64,000 nucleotides of DNA from Simiduia aestuariiviva (GCF_014192475.1 NZ_JACHXZ010000002.1:44152-108151); one strand, 5' to 3'; positions 28,368-38,132 are shown, numbered from the stretch's first letter. Notes: generated by a model from the letters alone, not told the origin. Numbers and translations: made by a program.

Positions 28368-30239
28368 TTATGCGAAGCGGTCTGCTCGCGCTGCGGCACT
28401 GGCGGCGGCGTCGGCACTGGCCTCGGCTTGGCGCTCACTCGTTTGCGTGCTGGCCAATGCGTCAGCCGCGGACGAGTGAAACCGCTGAATTTGTTGCGCA
28501 CCATTTTCGGCATCGCCCAGTGCGGCTTTGATTCGGTCAGTCATTTGATGGCTGTCGCGTTCCATCACTGCAATTTGGCCGTTGGAATCCACGCTCATAC
28601 GGTTCAAATTCATGATGCCTTGGGTTAAATCTTCGGCGTGTGATTTAGAGCTTTCGGTTTGTTGCACCAAGGCTTGCGCGTCGGCCAGCGCACTTTGCAG
28701 TTGCGCGATCAGCGCCTGCGCCTCTTGCAATGCTTGGTTAGCCGCTTGCTCGGCTTTTTGCGCTGCTTGTTCCGCCTGTTGTGCGGCGCGTTCGGCGTCA
28801 TTAGCTGCCGATTGGGCGTCGTTGGCAGAGTTGGCGGCCACGCTCGCCTGCGACTGGGCATTGCCCGCAGCCGACTGCGCATCGCTGGCGGCGGTTTGTG
28901 CATCACCGGCAGAAGATTGCGCGGTGGCAGCGCTACTCTGTGCCGTGCCAGAGGCAGATTCTGCGGTGCTGGCAGCCCCTTGGGCCTGAGATTGCGCGCC
29001 GGCGGCGGCGCTTGCGGCACTGGCCGCCATACCCGAGGCCTGCGAGGCTTCATTGGCTTCTTGCTGGGCCGTGCTCGATGCAGCAGAGGCTTGCTGGGCA
29101 TCGCTGTCTGCCCGCGCGGAGGCGGCGGTGGCCTCTTGGGCCTCTTGATCGGCGCGTGCAGATGCGGCAGCAGCTTCCTGTGCTTCTTTTTCGGCTAAAT
29201 CTGTGGCAGCGGCCGCTTCACGTGCCTCCCTTTCTGCATCTTGAGAGCTGGCCGTGGCCGCTTGCTCCTGCTGCTTGGCGGCGTCACTGGCTGCATCTGC
29301 CTCGGCTTGCGCCTGTTCGGCGGCGGCTTTGGCGGCTAGCGCGTCTTGTTCCGCTTGCTGGGCGTCTGCTTCAGATTGGGCGGCTTGCTGTGCTGCTTCG
29401 GCTGCAGTTTGGGCTTGGCTGTGCGCATCTTGCGCTTGCTCTGAGGCCTCGGCCGCAGAGGTGCCGGCGGCCGAGGCCTGCATTTGTGCGTCGCCTGCTG
29501 CGGTGGTGGCCTGACCCGCTTGGGTTTGCGCTTCACCGGCTGCAGTGCCTGCGGTGCCAGCTTGCTGTTGTGCTTCACCGGCTGCTTGGCCAGCGTGTGA
29601 GGCCTGGGTTTGCGATTCATTGGCCGCGGCACCGGCCGCATTGGCCTGAGAGCTGGCATCTGCGGCGCTGGTGTTGGCTGCGCTGGCGCCAGTGCCTGCC
29701 ACGGCTGCTTGGTTCAGGGCCTCACTGGCGGCACTGCCGGCGGTGGCTGATTGCTGCATGGCCTCACTGGCGGCACTGCCAGCCTGTTGGGCATTTTGCT
29801 GCGCGTCACTGGCGGCGCCGTCAGCTTGGCGGCTGGCGGTGCGGGCCATGTCGGCTTCGCTGTCGGCTTGATTAGCCGAGCGCTCGGCTTGGCTGGCCAT
29901 GCGTTGGGCTTGCATGGCGGCTTCGGCAGCGCTGCTATTGGCGTGCTGGGAGTCGCTGGCAGAACTGGATGATTGTTGGGCGGACGTGTGGGCTTGCTGG
30001 GCGCCGGTGGCGGCCTGCGAAAAGGCCTCGGTGGCGGCTTGCGCTTGTTGCTGGGCAACGCTCATGGCCTCGGTGCTGGCACTGGCCTGTTGTTGCGCCA
30101 GTGCAGCTTCACCCTCGGCGCGCTGCTTATCCAGCTCTGCTTGCTGCGCTGCTTGCTGGGCTTTTTCAGCCTCGGCGCGGGCTGCAGCTAGTTGAGATTG
30201 CAAATCGTCACGTGTGGTGTTCTGTTCTTTCGCTGGCAT
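28368..30239 (-). CDS. Low-complexity Ala/Gln/Ser-rich helical protein
   Basis: 623 residues from the ATG at 30239, which follows a GGGGG Shine-Dalgarno. Nearly all of it is Ala, Gln, Ser, Glu and Asp in degenerate short repeats (AAGEAQ, QAG, AATSA-type), predicted to form continuous helix with an alanine-rich face. The final 120 residues are less repetitive (SKSHAEDLTQGIMNLNRMSV), and the tail ends in AASAAARADRFA. There is no signal peptide and no membrane helix, so it is cytoplasmic unless exported by another route. It resembles signalling-helix or filament-forming coiled coils by composition only; similarity searches will be dominated by bias. It is divergent from K2 with 193 bases between, a shared control region. 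Confidence 0.6.
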   Translation of the reverse strand: MPAKEQNTTRDDLQSQLAAARAEAEKAQQAAQQAELDKQRAEGEAALAQQQASASTEAMSVAQQQAQAATEAFSQAATGAQQAHTSAQQSSSSASDSQHANSSAAEAAMQAQRMASQAERSANQADSEADMARTASRQADGAASDAQQNAQQAGSAASEAMQQSATAGSAASEALNQAAVAGTGASAANTSAADASSQANAAGAAANESQTQASHAGQAAGEAQQQAGTAGTAAGEAQTQAGQATTAAGDAQMQASAAGTSAAEASEQAQDAHSQAQTAAEAAQQAAQSEADAQQAEQDALAAKAAAEQAQAEADAASDAAKQQEQAATASSQDAEREAREAAAATDLAEKEAQEAAAASARADQEAQEATAASARADSDAQQASAASSTAQQEANEASQASGMAASAASAAAGAQSQAQGAASTAESASGTAQSSAATAQSSAGDAQTAASDAQSAAGNAQSQASVAANSANDAQSAANDAERAAQQAEQAAQKAEQAANQALQEAQALIAQLQSALADAQALVQQTESSKSHAEDLTQGIMNLNRMSVDSNGQIAVMERDSHQMTDRIKAALGDAENGAQQIQRFHSSAADALASTQTSERQAEASADAAASAAARADRFA

Positions 30240-30432
30240 GGGTACCCCCACTAGAGTCCGTTTGTTTGAATTCCGCTTAGGTCCTTCTAAGACCAATAGC
30301 TGAGTGTAGTGAAGTCAGGCCTATTGGCCAAGCTTCAATCACTTAGGTGGACAAACCACAAAAATGAACAACGTAGTTGGCGGTAAGGGCTATAAATTCT
30401 ATGATTCAGGCAAATAACAATAGGGATATCGC

Positions 30433-33400
30433 ATGAACCGGGAACACGCGCTCCAAGCTTTAGGCCTAGATGCCAGTGCCGATCAGGCCACCATAGATCA
30501 GGCCATCAGCACCAAACGCAGCCAGATTCAACAAAAACACGATGCTGCGCCTACTGATGCGTTAAAGGCAAAATTTGCGCAAATGCTGGCGCAATTGAAT
30601 GAAGCGGAGGCGCTGCTCACATCACCCGCGACCCCTAAACCCAAAAAACCCTCGCCCTTAAGCCAAACAAAACTCGCAGATTTGCCGGGCATGGGTGCCG
30701 CTGCCGAAAATCACGCGTTGTTAACCGAAGGCCAAACACTGGCCGGCCGCTACCAAATCAAAGCGCACATTGGCGCCGGTGGCATGGGAGCGGTGTATCG
30801 CGCCTTTGATCAATCCATGGGGCGCGATATTGCCTTAAAAGTGTTGCTGCCAGAATTGTTTAAAAACGAACACGCCCGCGAACGGTTTTTAAATGAAGCG
30901 CGCATCTCGCAGCAATTGAGTCACCCTAATATCGTCAATGTGTTTGATGTGCAAAATGAGGGGGATGTCTTTTTCCTAACCATGGAGCTGCTAGAGGGCC
31001 AAGACCTGCGTCAGCTCATGGAAAATCGCAAGCTCACCCGTCAACCTTTTACTGTGGCAGAGGTGCAAGAGATCGCCACCGCCATCGGTGCGGCCTTAAC
31101 CTACGCCCACAAATTCACAATCCATCGCGATTTAAAACCGGAAAATATTTGGCTGACCGAAGAGGGTGACTACAAGCTCATGGACTTCGGCATTGCCCAA
31201 GTACAATCCACCAGCCAGCGCACCCAAACCGGTGCCGCCATGGGCACGGCCTATTACATGGCGCCCGAGCAACTCAAAGGGCAAAAAGACATTGACGGCC
31301 GCGCCGATCAATACGCGCTGGCGGTGTTGATGTACGAGCTGCTGTCTGGCGAAGTGCCGGCAGGACGCATTGAACCCTTGTGTGACATAGATAAAACCAT
31401 TCCCAAAGCAATTTCTGCCATTGTGGATAAAGGACTGGCGGCACGGCCAGAAAACCGTTTTGCCAGCGTGGCTGAATTTGTCGCCGCAATAACCCAAGCC
31501 AAAGCGCCTAAGGCAAGTAAAACTAAATCAAAAAATTATTCAACCGCTAGCGCGCAATCAAACTGGCCGATGATTACAGGTGTGGTTGCCTTGTTAGTAT
31601 TGGGTGGCGGTTTGTTTGGCACCGGCCTAGTCACAGTTGAGGATGTAAAAAAACTACTGCCGGTAAGCAAAGAAGTTATTGCAGAACAAAAAGCACAAGT
31701 GGCCAGAGTGCAAGGCGAAATTAAGGTTTTAAAGCAGCGGCTGGAAAACGGCCGCCGCACACTGGATAGCGATATACGCGATGCTGAGCGCAATAAAGAT
31801 AAAAATCTAACGGCATTGAGCCAGTGGCAACAGCTTACCGAAAGCGTTATTTTTGGCGGTAATCACATCACCGAATTGGAAGGTGAGCTCAGCATGGCAG
31901 AAAGCCTGCTGCGGGAAAGTGCATTGGCGCAAGCCCAGGTTAGTGTGGATAAAGTGCGCGATGGCTATCAACAACTCTGGGATAACTTTGTGGCAGGCGA
32001 GCAGGTATCAATACTCTCACCCATTGTTGCTGGGTTGCGAAGGGAATGGCAAAGCAAACCCAACAGCAAAACCTGGCCGGTATCCCAAAATACGGAAGCA
32101 CTTTATCAGAAAGCGCAACAGCATGAATCAAGTGGTCAGCTACACAGTGCCCAGCCGCTGCTTGAACAACTGGGTAAGGGCTACCGCGCGTTGTTAGCAG
32201 CCAATGATGATATGGGCAGTATCAACAACGCTTTGCATCAGGCGCAGACCGACTGGAAAAAATTGGCTAATAGTAAACAGCTTGTCAATGTACCAGAAAT
32301 TATCAGTCTGCAAACCGAAGAAAAGACACACCGAAGCGCACTGGCAGCAGCGGCTGATTTGGTTGCAATAACGCAAGCCATGCAGGGTTTAAAAGGGCAA
32401 ATCGAAACCTATCAGTCACTTACTGCATCGGTTCAAAATCTCGCGCAAGCCGAAAAGTCCGCACAATCTGCTCAGGCCGCGTTTAAAAAATCTCGCCAAG
32501 GTTATCCATTTCCCGTCAATGCTATGGCCACTAAAGCGGCAGAGATTTTCATGAAAGCCCGCACCGATTTGCAAAGCAAAAATTGGGTTGCCGCTGGAAA
32601 GGGCTTTGTGGAAGCCAAACAAATCTTTGAACAAGCGCAACAGCAAGAAGCTAAAGAGCGATTGGCAATTGATGCGGCGCGCGCAGCACAACAGCAGGCA
32701 ATAAAAGCTCAAGTGGCCTACCAAAAAGCGCAACAAGCATTTAACCGGTTAACAGAAAACCCCGATGCTGATATCGCCAGAAAACAGCAGGCCAGTGCTG
32801 ATCAGCAATTAGAAAGTAATCATTGGTCAGAAGCCAAGGCGAGTTACGCTGCCGCTGTACAGACGTATGGCGCAGCACTCAAACGTGTTCAATCTGCCGA
32901 AACAGAGTATCAAGCCAAGATGGAGGCGGAACGTGTTAGGGCTTGGGTGGCACTGGCGGTAGGCCAGTTAGTGGCTATCCCCGCAGGTAGCTTTCGCATG
33001 GGTTCCTCTGGCTTTTTGGATGCGAATGATGAAAAGCCCGCACACAGCGTCACGATAAAGGCATTTAAGATGCAGGTGCATGAAGTCACTTGGGCGCAGT
33101 GGGATGCGTGTGTAGCGGCTAAAGGGTGTAGTTATAAGTCTGAGGATGAAGGCTGGGGTCGCGGTAGTCGGCCGATGATAAACGTGAGCTACGAAGAAAT
33201 TACCAGTCAGTTTATTCCCTGGTTAAACAAAGCTGCCGGCCAACGCTTTCGGTTGCCGACGGAAGCCGAATGGGAGTATGCCGCGCGGGCGGGCAGCAGT
33301 ACCGATTACCCATGGGGCAATAGCATCAGTTGCTCGCAAGCACGTTACCGTAATCAGGATGGTGATTGTGGAAATGACCTGAAAACAGTACCGGTAAAAT

Positions 33401-33657
33401 CCTATCAACCCAATGGGTTTGGTTTATACGACATGCACGGCAATGTATGGGAGTGGGTGCAAGACTGTTGGCATGACAGTTACAGTGGTGCGCCCACAGA
33501 CGGCAGCGCTTGGTTAAGTGGCAATTGCAGTAGGCGTGTGCTACGTGGCGGCTCTTGGGGCAGTGGTCCGAAGCACTTGCGTTCGCCCTACCGGCTTGGG
33601 CTTCCCGCGTCTAATCGCCTCAATGACGGCGGCTTCCGGCTTGTTCAGGAAAATTAA
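30433..33657 (+). CDS. K2: J-like/Ser-Thr kinase/TM/FGE-domain receptor kinase
   Basis: 1074 residues, the longest paralog. J-like domain 1-65 (LGLDASADQATIDQAI, then KHDAAPTDALKAKFAQMLAQ); Hanks kinase about 105-360 with GAGGMG, IALKVL, HRDLKPEN (about 231), DFG and APEQ intact; TM about 378-397 (MITGVVALLVLGGGLF); stalk about 400-835, longer than K1 or K4, with several helical segments; FGE-type domain about 843-1074. The activation loop (STSQRTQTGAAMGTAYY) is almost identical in all four kinases, suggesting trans-phosphorylation or a common phosphatase target. The hypervariable C-terminal window is 33553-33630. Its FGE domain lacks the catalytic Cys pair. Presumed periplasmic sensor with cytoplasmic kinase output. 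Confidence 0.9.
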   Translation: MNREHALQALGLDASADQATIDQAISTKRSQIQQKHDAAPTDALKAKFAQMLAQLNEAEALLTSPATPKPKKPSPLSQTKLADLPGMGAAAENHALLTEGQTLAGRYQIKAHIGAGGMGAVYRAFDQSMGRDIALKVLLPELFKNEHARERFLNEARISQQLSHPNIVNVFDVQNEGDVFFLTMELLEGQDLRQLMENRKLTRQPFTVAEVQEIATAIGAALTYAHKFTIHRDLKPENIWLTEEGDYKLMDFGIAQVQSTSQRTQTGAAMGTAYYMAPEQLKGQKDIDGRADQYALAVLMYELLSGEVPAGRIEPLCDIDKTIPKAISAIVDKGLAARPENRFASVAEFVAAITQAKAPKASKTKSKNYSTASAQSNWPMITGVVALLVLGGGLFGTGLVTVEDVKKLLPVSKEVIAEQKAQVARVQGEIKVLKQRLENGRRTLDSDIRDAERNKDKNLTALSQWQQLTESVIFGGNHITELEGELSMAESLLRESALAQAQVSVDKVRDGYQQLWDNFVAGEQVSILSPIVAGLRREWQSKPNSKTWPVSQNTEALYQKAQQHESSGQLHSAQPLLEQLGKGYRALLAANDDMGSINNALHQAQTDWKKLANSKQLVNVPEIISLQTEEKTHRSALAAAADLVAITQAMQGLKGQIETYQSLTASVQNLAQAEKSAQSAQAAFKKSRQGYPFPVNAMATKAAEIFMKARTDLQSKNWVAAGKGFVEAKQIFEQAQQQEAKERLAIDAARAAQQQAIKAQVAYQKAQQAFNRLTENPDADIARKQQASADQQLESNHWSEAKASYAAAVQTYGAALKRVQSAETEYQAKMEAERVRAWVALAVGQLVAIPAGSFRMGSSGFLDANDEKPAHSVTIKAFKMQVHEVTWAQWDACVAAKGCSYKSEDEGWGRGSRPMINVSYEEITSQFIPWLNKAAGQRFRLPTEAEWEYAARAGSSTDYPWGNSISCSQARYRNQDGDCGNDLKTVPVKSYQPNGFGLYDMHGNVWEWVQDCWHDSYSGAPTDGSAWLSGNCSRRVLRGGSWGSGPKHLRSPYRLGLPASNRLNDGGFRLVQEN

Positions 33658-34039
33658 CTTTACCCTTTTTACTTTTACCGTTTATTGCAGCTGCAAAAAC
33701 GGCATTCGGGCCATCCATGGCCGTTACCCTTTTATGTTCAAGGTAAACGGTCTGACACGGGCGCATAAATGCGCAGAAGTGTTCAAAAGTTCCTTAGGGG
33801 ACCCTGCAGCAAAATGGCAGTGCGGTGACAAGAGGCTAAGCGTATTAGGTTTCCCGCCCGCAGGGCGGGTGGGTTCATTTTGTAGGATATCAAACATAAG
33901 TGGATAGAACCCTTGGGTGCAATAGCAAGGCGTGTTACACCGATAAAGCCTAAGTCGCATCGTTGCAGTTGAAAAAAGGTGGATTGCGCTGTCGCTAATC
34001 CACCCTACGATGTTGCACTGTATTTGAATTACAAATTAC
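33658..34039. other. Intergenic region after K2
   Basis: About 380 bases without a gene. It holds a GC hairpin cccgccc/gggcggg (33853-33869), possibly a K2 terminator although the T-tract is weak, and repeat copy 2 described separately. K2 and the LPP20 lipoprotein gene converge here. Confidence 0.6.
33915..34019. repeat. Dispersed palindromic repeat, copy 2 (after K2)
   Basis: The best preserved copy: core ggtggatt...aatccaccctacg at 33978-34009, with the first module gggtgcaatagcaaggcgtg at about 33915. Inverted repeat ggtggatt/aatccacc is perfect. Confidence 0.8.
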
Positions 34040-34603
34040 TTAATTGTCGATGGCGCGTTGCAATTCCTGCTGGCCTTTTTTCGCTTTCAACTCCTCTGCA
34101 ATCACGCGCTTGTCGTCACTGCTTAAGGTGGCGCCCGATTGGGTGGCAATTTGATCGGCGATGATATCCAGGCTTTGATCTCTGAGTGTGACAAGTACGC
34201 ACAGTTGTTGCTGTTTGTTCAGTTCAAAAATATCGGCGCGTTCGGCCTTGGTGCCGCGCAGTGTGGCCTCGGCGATTTGACGGGCGCTAGTTTCAAAGTT
34301 GGCACCAACGTTGGAGCCGTCTTTGGTGTCGGTTTTGTGGGCGAAGGTTTTGGTGAGGCTGGCGGCTTTAATTTCTATTTGCTGCACCAAGTTGTTGCGG
34401 GCAAGGGCCGTGGCTTGATCGCGGTCGATGGTGAATTGACCGGAAAAGGGCACGCAGGCGGATTCTGCCAGACCATCTTCAATATTGGGCATGGTGACCC
34501 AGTCGGGCAGCTTGGTGTTGGTGGTGCTTTTGTTAGGGTTGCTGCTACAGGCGGCGAGGCTGGCAATCACAAGGCCAATGCTTAGGCATTTTAGTAGGTT
34601 CAT
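34040..34603 (-). CDS. LPP20-like lipoprotein
   Basis: 187 residues from the ATG at 34603, supported by AAGGGA 6-9 bases upstream and a textbook lipoprotein signal (MNLLKCLSIGLVIASLAAC, Cys19). The mature protein has an LPP20-type core: DWVTMPNIEDGLAESACVPF, then RDQATALARNNLVQQIEIKA and a DIFELNKQQQLCVLVTLRD strand. It ends in a charged helix. LPP20-type domains are thought to bind at the envelope or to polymers; the function here is unknown. It is the second LPP20-type lipoprotein of the island. Downstream of the anti-sigma-like gene on the same strand (101-base gap). Confidence 0.75.
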   Translation of the reverse strand: MNLLKCLSIGLVIASLAACSSNPNKSTTNTKLPDWVTMPNIEDGLAESACVPFSGQFTIDRDQATALARNNLVQQIEIKAASLTKTFAHKTDTKDGSNVGANFETSARQIAEATLRGTKAERADIFELNKQQQLCVLVTLRDQSLDIIADQIATQSGATLSSDDKRVIAEELKAKKGQQELQRAIDN

Positions 34604-34704
34604 GGTTATTCCCTTTTCATTCATCACGGTGTTGTTGAGTCTCTGCAGTGTTTAGAGGGCCAAACGAAAAAAAGTAACGGCTTGTGCACACCCATGGCCC
34701 CCAT

Positions 34705-35556
34705 TTATTCCTGTGAGGCTGTTGCGAGCAGTGCTGTGAGCAGTGCCGGAGCTCGCGCACAGGCATTGCCAGCCTGTGCGTTGGCGATTGCGCCGGCGCC
34801 CAAGTGTGCGGTCAGGTTGGCATCGGCTTCTGCGCGCAGATAGCGTGTGGCCTTGTCGCCTTGAGCCCATTGCCCTTCTTGGCAGGTTAGCACTGCCGCC
34901 ACCAATTGCTGGCCCCACACGCGTTCTGCCGACAAAGTTAAATCTTGTGGTTGCTCGTCTAAGTCTGCTGATGCGGTTAACACCGCTGGTACGGTTTTCG
35001 CCAGCATCGATTTTTGAGCCGGGGTGAGCGTTGCCAGTGCGGCCCAGGCGCCTTGCCGTGCAGCGTTTAGCCGTAGGCTTACATCCAGTGATGCGTATTG
35101 GGGCTGCGGGTGCACGCCGCCGGTGGCGTCGGGCCCATTGGCGGTGGGTTTGAAAAGCAGTACAGCAATGAGTAATGCGGCTGCAGTGGCGCCCGCTGTC
35201 AGCCAGCGCCCGGTGGTGTGCAGCGATTGCGTATGTTGGCTAAACCACTGGCTAAGGCGCGCCCACACGCTGGCATCTGGGTACGGTGTGGACGCGCTTG
35301 CCTGTGGTGTCTGGCTGGCTTCAGTCAGCGCCAACCATTGACGAAGTAGGGCAGGATCCGCATTGAGGTGCTGGTAAATGGCATTGCGGCGATTGACGTC
35401 CAATTGGCTATCGCCGTCGGCGAGCTGCGCCAATTCTTCAGCGCTGGGGCCGGGGCCTTCGGGTGTGGTAAGCCCCTGTAATGCCTGTAAGGCGAGCAGC
35501 GTGTTGGCGTGGTCGTGAAGTGGGGTGTTGGGTGGTTGGGGCAGTGGCGTTTTCAT
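34705..35556 (-). CDS. Anti-sigma-like single-pass membrane protein
   Basis: 283 residues from the ATG at 35556, which overlaps the upstream gene's stop as ATGA; this start is preferred over the longer frame. The N-terminal part (ELAQLADGDSQLDVNRRNAIYQHLNADPALLRQWLAL) has the helical layout of anti-sigma domains, without a CxxC zinc site. One membrane helix (WLTAGATAAALLIAVLLF) lies near residue 130-150, and a periplasmic C-terminal region follows with LPP-like Ala-rich sequence. Translational coupling to a sigma-like gene supports the anti-sigma reading. The fold assignment is inference. Confidence 0.6.
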   Translation of the reverse strand: MKTPLPQPPNTPLHDHANTLLALQALQGLTTPEGPGPSAEELAQLADGDSQLDVNRRNAIYQHLNADPALLRQWLALTEASQTPQASASTPYPDASVWARLSQWFSQHTQSLHTTGRWLTAGATAAALLIAVLLFKPTANGPDATGGVHPQPQYASLDVSLRLNAARQGAWAALATLTPAQKSMLAKTVPAVLTASADLDEQPQDLTLSAERVWGQQLVAAVLTCQEGQWAQGDKATRYLRAEADANLTAHLGAGAIANAQAGNACARAPALLTALLATASQE

Positions 35557-36428
35557 GCGTCTGGCCCCCCCAGTTGAGTGTGGTCTATGGTGATGTTGCA
35601 CGCCGCTAGCGCGCCAGCAATGCGCGCGTACAGGGCCTTAAGCAAGCGCCCCGGTTGGTAGCTGGGCATCGCTAGTATTTTGGCCACCTGATTCAGTTTT
35701 ACACCCTCTTGGTGCACCAGCTTCAGCAACAAGTGTTCTTGTGCAGTTAAATCTAGTTGCGCGCGCAATGCCTGCCAATTGGCGTTGCGCGGTGTGGTTG
35801 GGTCGATATTGGCGTTGGTCATATTGGCATCAGAGGGACAATCGGCCGAAAAGAACACAGCGTGTAAATGGGCCAGAGTGACTTCCAGTGCCTGTTCGTC
35901 CAAGCGCTGGGCAATGCTGGCGTCTTCTATGTCTGGGCTGTGCGGGTCTTCAGTGCCGCACTGAAAACAATCGGCGGGTATTTCGCGTTGGCTTTCACCG
36001 CACCACGGCAGACGGGCCTTAATGGTGCGGATAATGTCACGAATAAAATCGGGCTCGCGCAAGCTGCTGTAGGCATCAATCACGCTGGGGATCAATTGCC
36101 GTTCTAGGCAGACTTTGGCCCACAGCTGTACCCATAAATCACCCTCGCGCTTGAGCCATTCGGGTGGCCGTGGGCGGCCAAAGCGTTGGCGTGAAAAGGC
36201 CTCTAGTAAATTGTTGACCAAGGTTAGTAGGTAGGTGAGGGGCTTGGCGCGGCCGCTGTAATGGGTGCAGGCCGCCCATTGATTTTGGCTTAGGCCCTCT
36301 AGTACAAAGCTCGCGGCTTCCTCCGCAAGGCCGGGCTGGCCAAAACGCTTGAGCGCCAGTTTATCTACCCGCGCTAGAAAAGTGGGGTCAAAAACCAAGC
36401 TGGCCCAGTCGGGAGTGTGATCTGTCAT
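35553..36428 (-). CDS. ECF-type sigma factor-like protein
   Basis: 291 residues, longer than most ECF sigmas (about 180-200). Residues about 20-95 fit region 2 (FGQPGLAEEAASFVLEGL, then YLLTLVNNLLEAFSRQRFG). A C-terminal helix-turn-helix fits region 4 (LTAQEHLLLKLVHQEGVKL, then NQVAKILAMPSYQPGRLLK). The linker carries three Cys (FQCGTEDPH, SADCPSD, plus WCGESQ) and is unusual. The four-base overlap with a membrane anti-sigma-like gene is typical of sigma/anti-sigma pairs. It likely controls some of the island genes; I did not find a duplicated promoter motif to prove it. It is divergent from the transglutaminase-like gene. Confidence 0.6.
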   Translation of the reverse strand: MTDHTPDWASLVFDPTFLARVDKLALKRFGQPGLAEEAASFVLEGLSQNQWAACTHYSGRAKPLTYLLTLVNNLLEAFSRQRFGRPRPPEWLKREGDLWVQLWAKVCLERQLIPSVIDAYSSLREPDFIRDIIRTIKARLPWCGESQREIPADCFQCGTEDPHSPDIEDASIAQRLDEQALEVTLAHLHAVFFSADCPSDANMTNANIDPTTPRNANWQALRAQLDLTAQEHLLLKLVHQEGVKLNQVAKILAMPSYQPGRLLKALYARIAGALAACNITIDHTQLGGPDA

Positions 36429-36539
36429 TGTGTCATAAGCGCTTATTTTTTAATCGCACTATCATAGGGTTTGCGGCTATTCTGTTCCAGTCGCTTATTT
36501 GTCCCTCTATCAGAAAAACCCGCTGACAAGAGTTTTGCC

Positions 36540-38117
36540 ATGTTTGATTTTCGCTTCGGCCCTGTTTGCGCTCTGAGTGCTGCCCTGTTGAGCTCGGTGG
36601 CGGTGCTGGCACAAGACACGCCTGCTTCTAATGACTTTGACCAGTGGCTAAAACAAGAGCAACAGGGCTTTAACGACTTTAGCCAACAAAGCGCGCAAAA
36701 CTACCAAGGTTTTGTAGATGCCGCAGATGCCGAATTTGTGCGCTGGCTGGGCCAAGCGTGGCAAGAGTACCGCCAAGTGGCCGCCCGCGTGCGCGACCCA
36801 GCCCCAAAGCCTGCCGAGCAACCGGCCGCACAATCAGCCCCAGAAATTACCGCAGCGGCCAAGCCCGCGCCGGCGGTGGCCGCACTAGCCCGCCAGCCAG
36901 TGGCTGTCACGCCGCCATCGCCGGTTGATGCGAAGGCGCTGCCAGCTAATGCGAAGGCGCTGCCTGCCAATACGAAGGCGCTGCCAGTTAATGCTATTAG
37001 CATTTCGTTTTACGGCCACGCGCTGGCGTTGTCGCGTTGGCCAATAATTTTGCCAGTCATGACAGATCTTACGCCGCCCACCATTGCGAGTGCGTGGGCC
37101 GCGATGGCGAAAAGTGCCTACCCACCTGTACTGGCCAATGTGAAGCAAGCCTGCAAACAGGCGGCATGTGGCGATTGGGCGCTGCTGCAATTGGTGCGTA
37201 ACTACGCGGCTAAATTAGCCCCCCAAGACCCACAGCAACAAACGTTTATGGCGTGGTTTCTGGCCGACAAGCTGGGCCTGAGCGTGCGGGGCGGAGTACA
37301 CATTGCGCACATGGGCGCTGCGCCCCGTTTGATACTGTTGTATCACCCCGTGCAGCAAGTGTTTGCTGAGCCTTTTTATCGCGTGGCCGGCGACGACTAC
37401 TATCCCTTAGTAGAGCGCGGTACGGGCACCGGTTCACTACTCACTTACCCCGGTGGATTTAATCCGCCCGCTACCTATCATCGTCGGCCCGTGGATTTAG
37501 CCTTCACCCACTCATTGGCGCCTGCGGGTTCCTCGGCCGTGCGCGCATTGCAATGGCGGGAAGGTGCGCAAACGCAACAATTGGCCTTGGCCTATAGCGC
37601 CGAGCGCGCCCACTTTTTTAATAGCTATCCCCAAATCGAATTGGTTCACTATTTCAATGCACCGCTTGCGCCAGACCTAGTGCGCAGCGCTCAAAGCGCC
37701 CTAGCGCCACACCTGCAAAACAAATCTCCCCTTCAGCAGGCCGCTACTTTGCTCGCACTGGTGCAGGGCTTACCTTACTTAACTGACGAGCAGCAATTTG
37801 GTCGTGAAAACTACTTGATGCCAGAGCAATTGCTGGCCTTTCCCGCTGCCGATTGCGAAGACCGCAGCTTCTTTTACGCCGCATTGGTAAAGTCGCTACT
37901 ACGGGCCCAAGTGCTTGGCGTGCGCTACCCCGGCCATGTCGCCACAGCGCTGTCCACAGCGGCACTCGGGCTCGATTCAGAAAGCTTGGACGGAAGTACA
38001 CAATTCAGCCACAATCAAGCCCATTACCTACTGGCAGACCCCACCTATTTAGGGGCGGGCCTTGGGCAACAGATGAGCCGCTACGCCGCGGGCACCGGCC
38101 AACTGATTATCAAATAA
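36540..38117 (+). CDS. Exported transglutaminase-like protein
   Basis: 525 residues; the ATG at 36540 gives a signal peptide (MFDFRFGPVCALSAALLSSV, cleavage near VLAQD), whereas the upstream extension spoils it. A Pro/Ala-rich linker (about 85-165, with ALPANAKALPANTKALP repeats) follows a Gln-rich N-terminus. The C-terminal part carries a transglutaminase/protease-like Cys-His-Asp triad: FPAADCEDRSFFYAALV (Cys), RYPGHVATAL (His) and LLADPTYLGAG (Asp), spaced as in bacterial transglutaminase-like domains. It could crosslink or cleave envelope proteins. It ends 15 bases before K3, so it is almost certainly cotranscribed with that kinase. Confidence 0.78.
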   Translation: MFDFRFGPVCALSAALLSSVAVLAQDTPASNDFDQWLKQEQQGFNDFSQQSAQNYQGFVDAADAEFVRWLGQAWQEYRQVAARVRDPAPKPAEQPAAQSAPEITAAAKPAPAVAALARQPVAVTPPSPVDAKALPANAKALPANTKALPVNAISISFYGHALALSRWPIILPVMTDLTPPTIASAWAAMAKSAYPPVLANVKQACKQAACGDWALLQLVRNYAAKLAPQDPQQQTFMAWFLADKLGLSVRGGVHIAHMGAAPRLILLYHPVQQVFAEPFYRVAGDDYYPLVERGTGTGSLLTYPGGFNPPATYHRRPVDLAFTHSLAPAGSSAVRALQWREGAQTQQLALAYSAERAHFFNSYPQIELVHYFNAPLAPDLVRSAQSALAPHLQNKSPLQQAATLLALVQGLPYLTDEQQFGRENYLMPEQLLAFPAADCEDRSFFYAALVKSLLRAQVLGVRYPGHVATALSTAALGLDSESLDGSTQFSHNQAHYLLADPTYLGAGLGQQMSRYAAGTGQLIIK

Positions 38118-38132
38118 AAAAAGAGGCAACTC

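Noticed and set aside
28428-30280. Long plus-strand frames (up to 325 codons) opposite the Ala-rich gene
   Set aside because: They are by-products of the repetitive minus-strand codons; products are Arg/Trp/Leu/Cys-rich low-complexity. The minus frame has a start, RBS and coherent composition.
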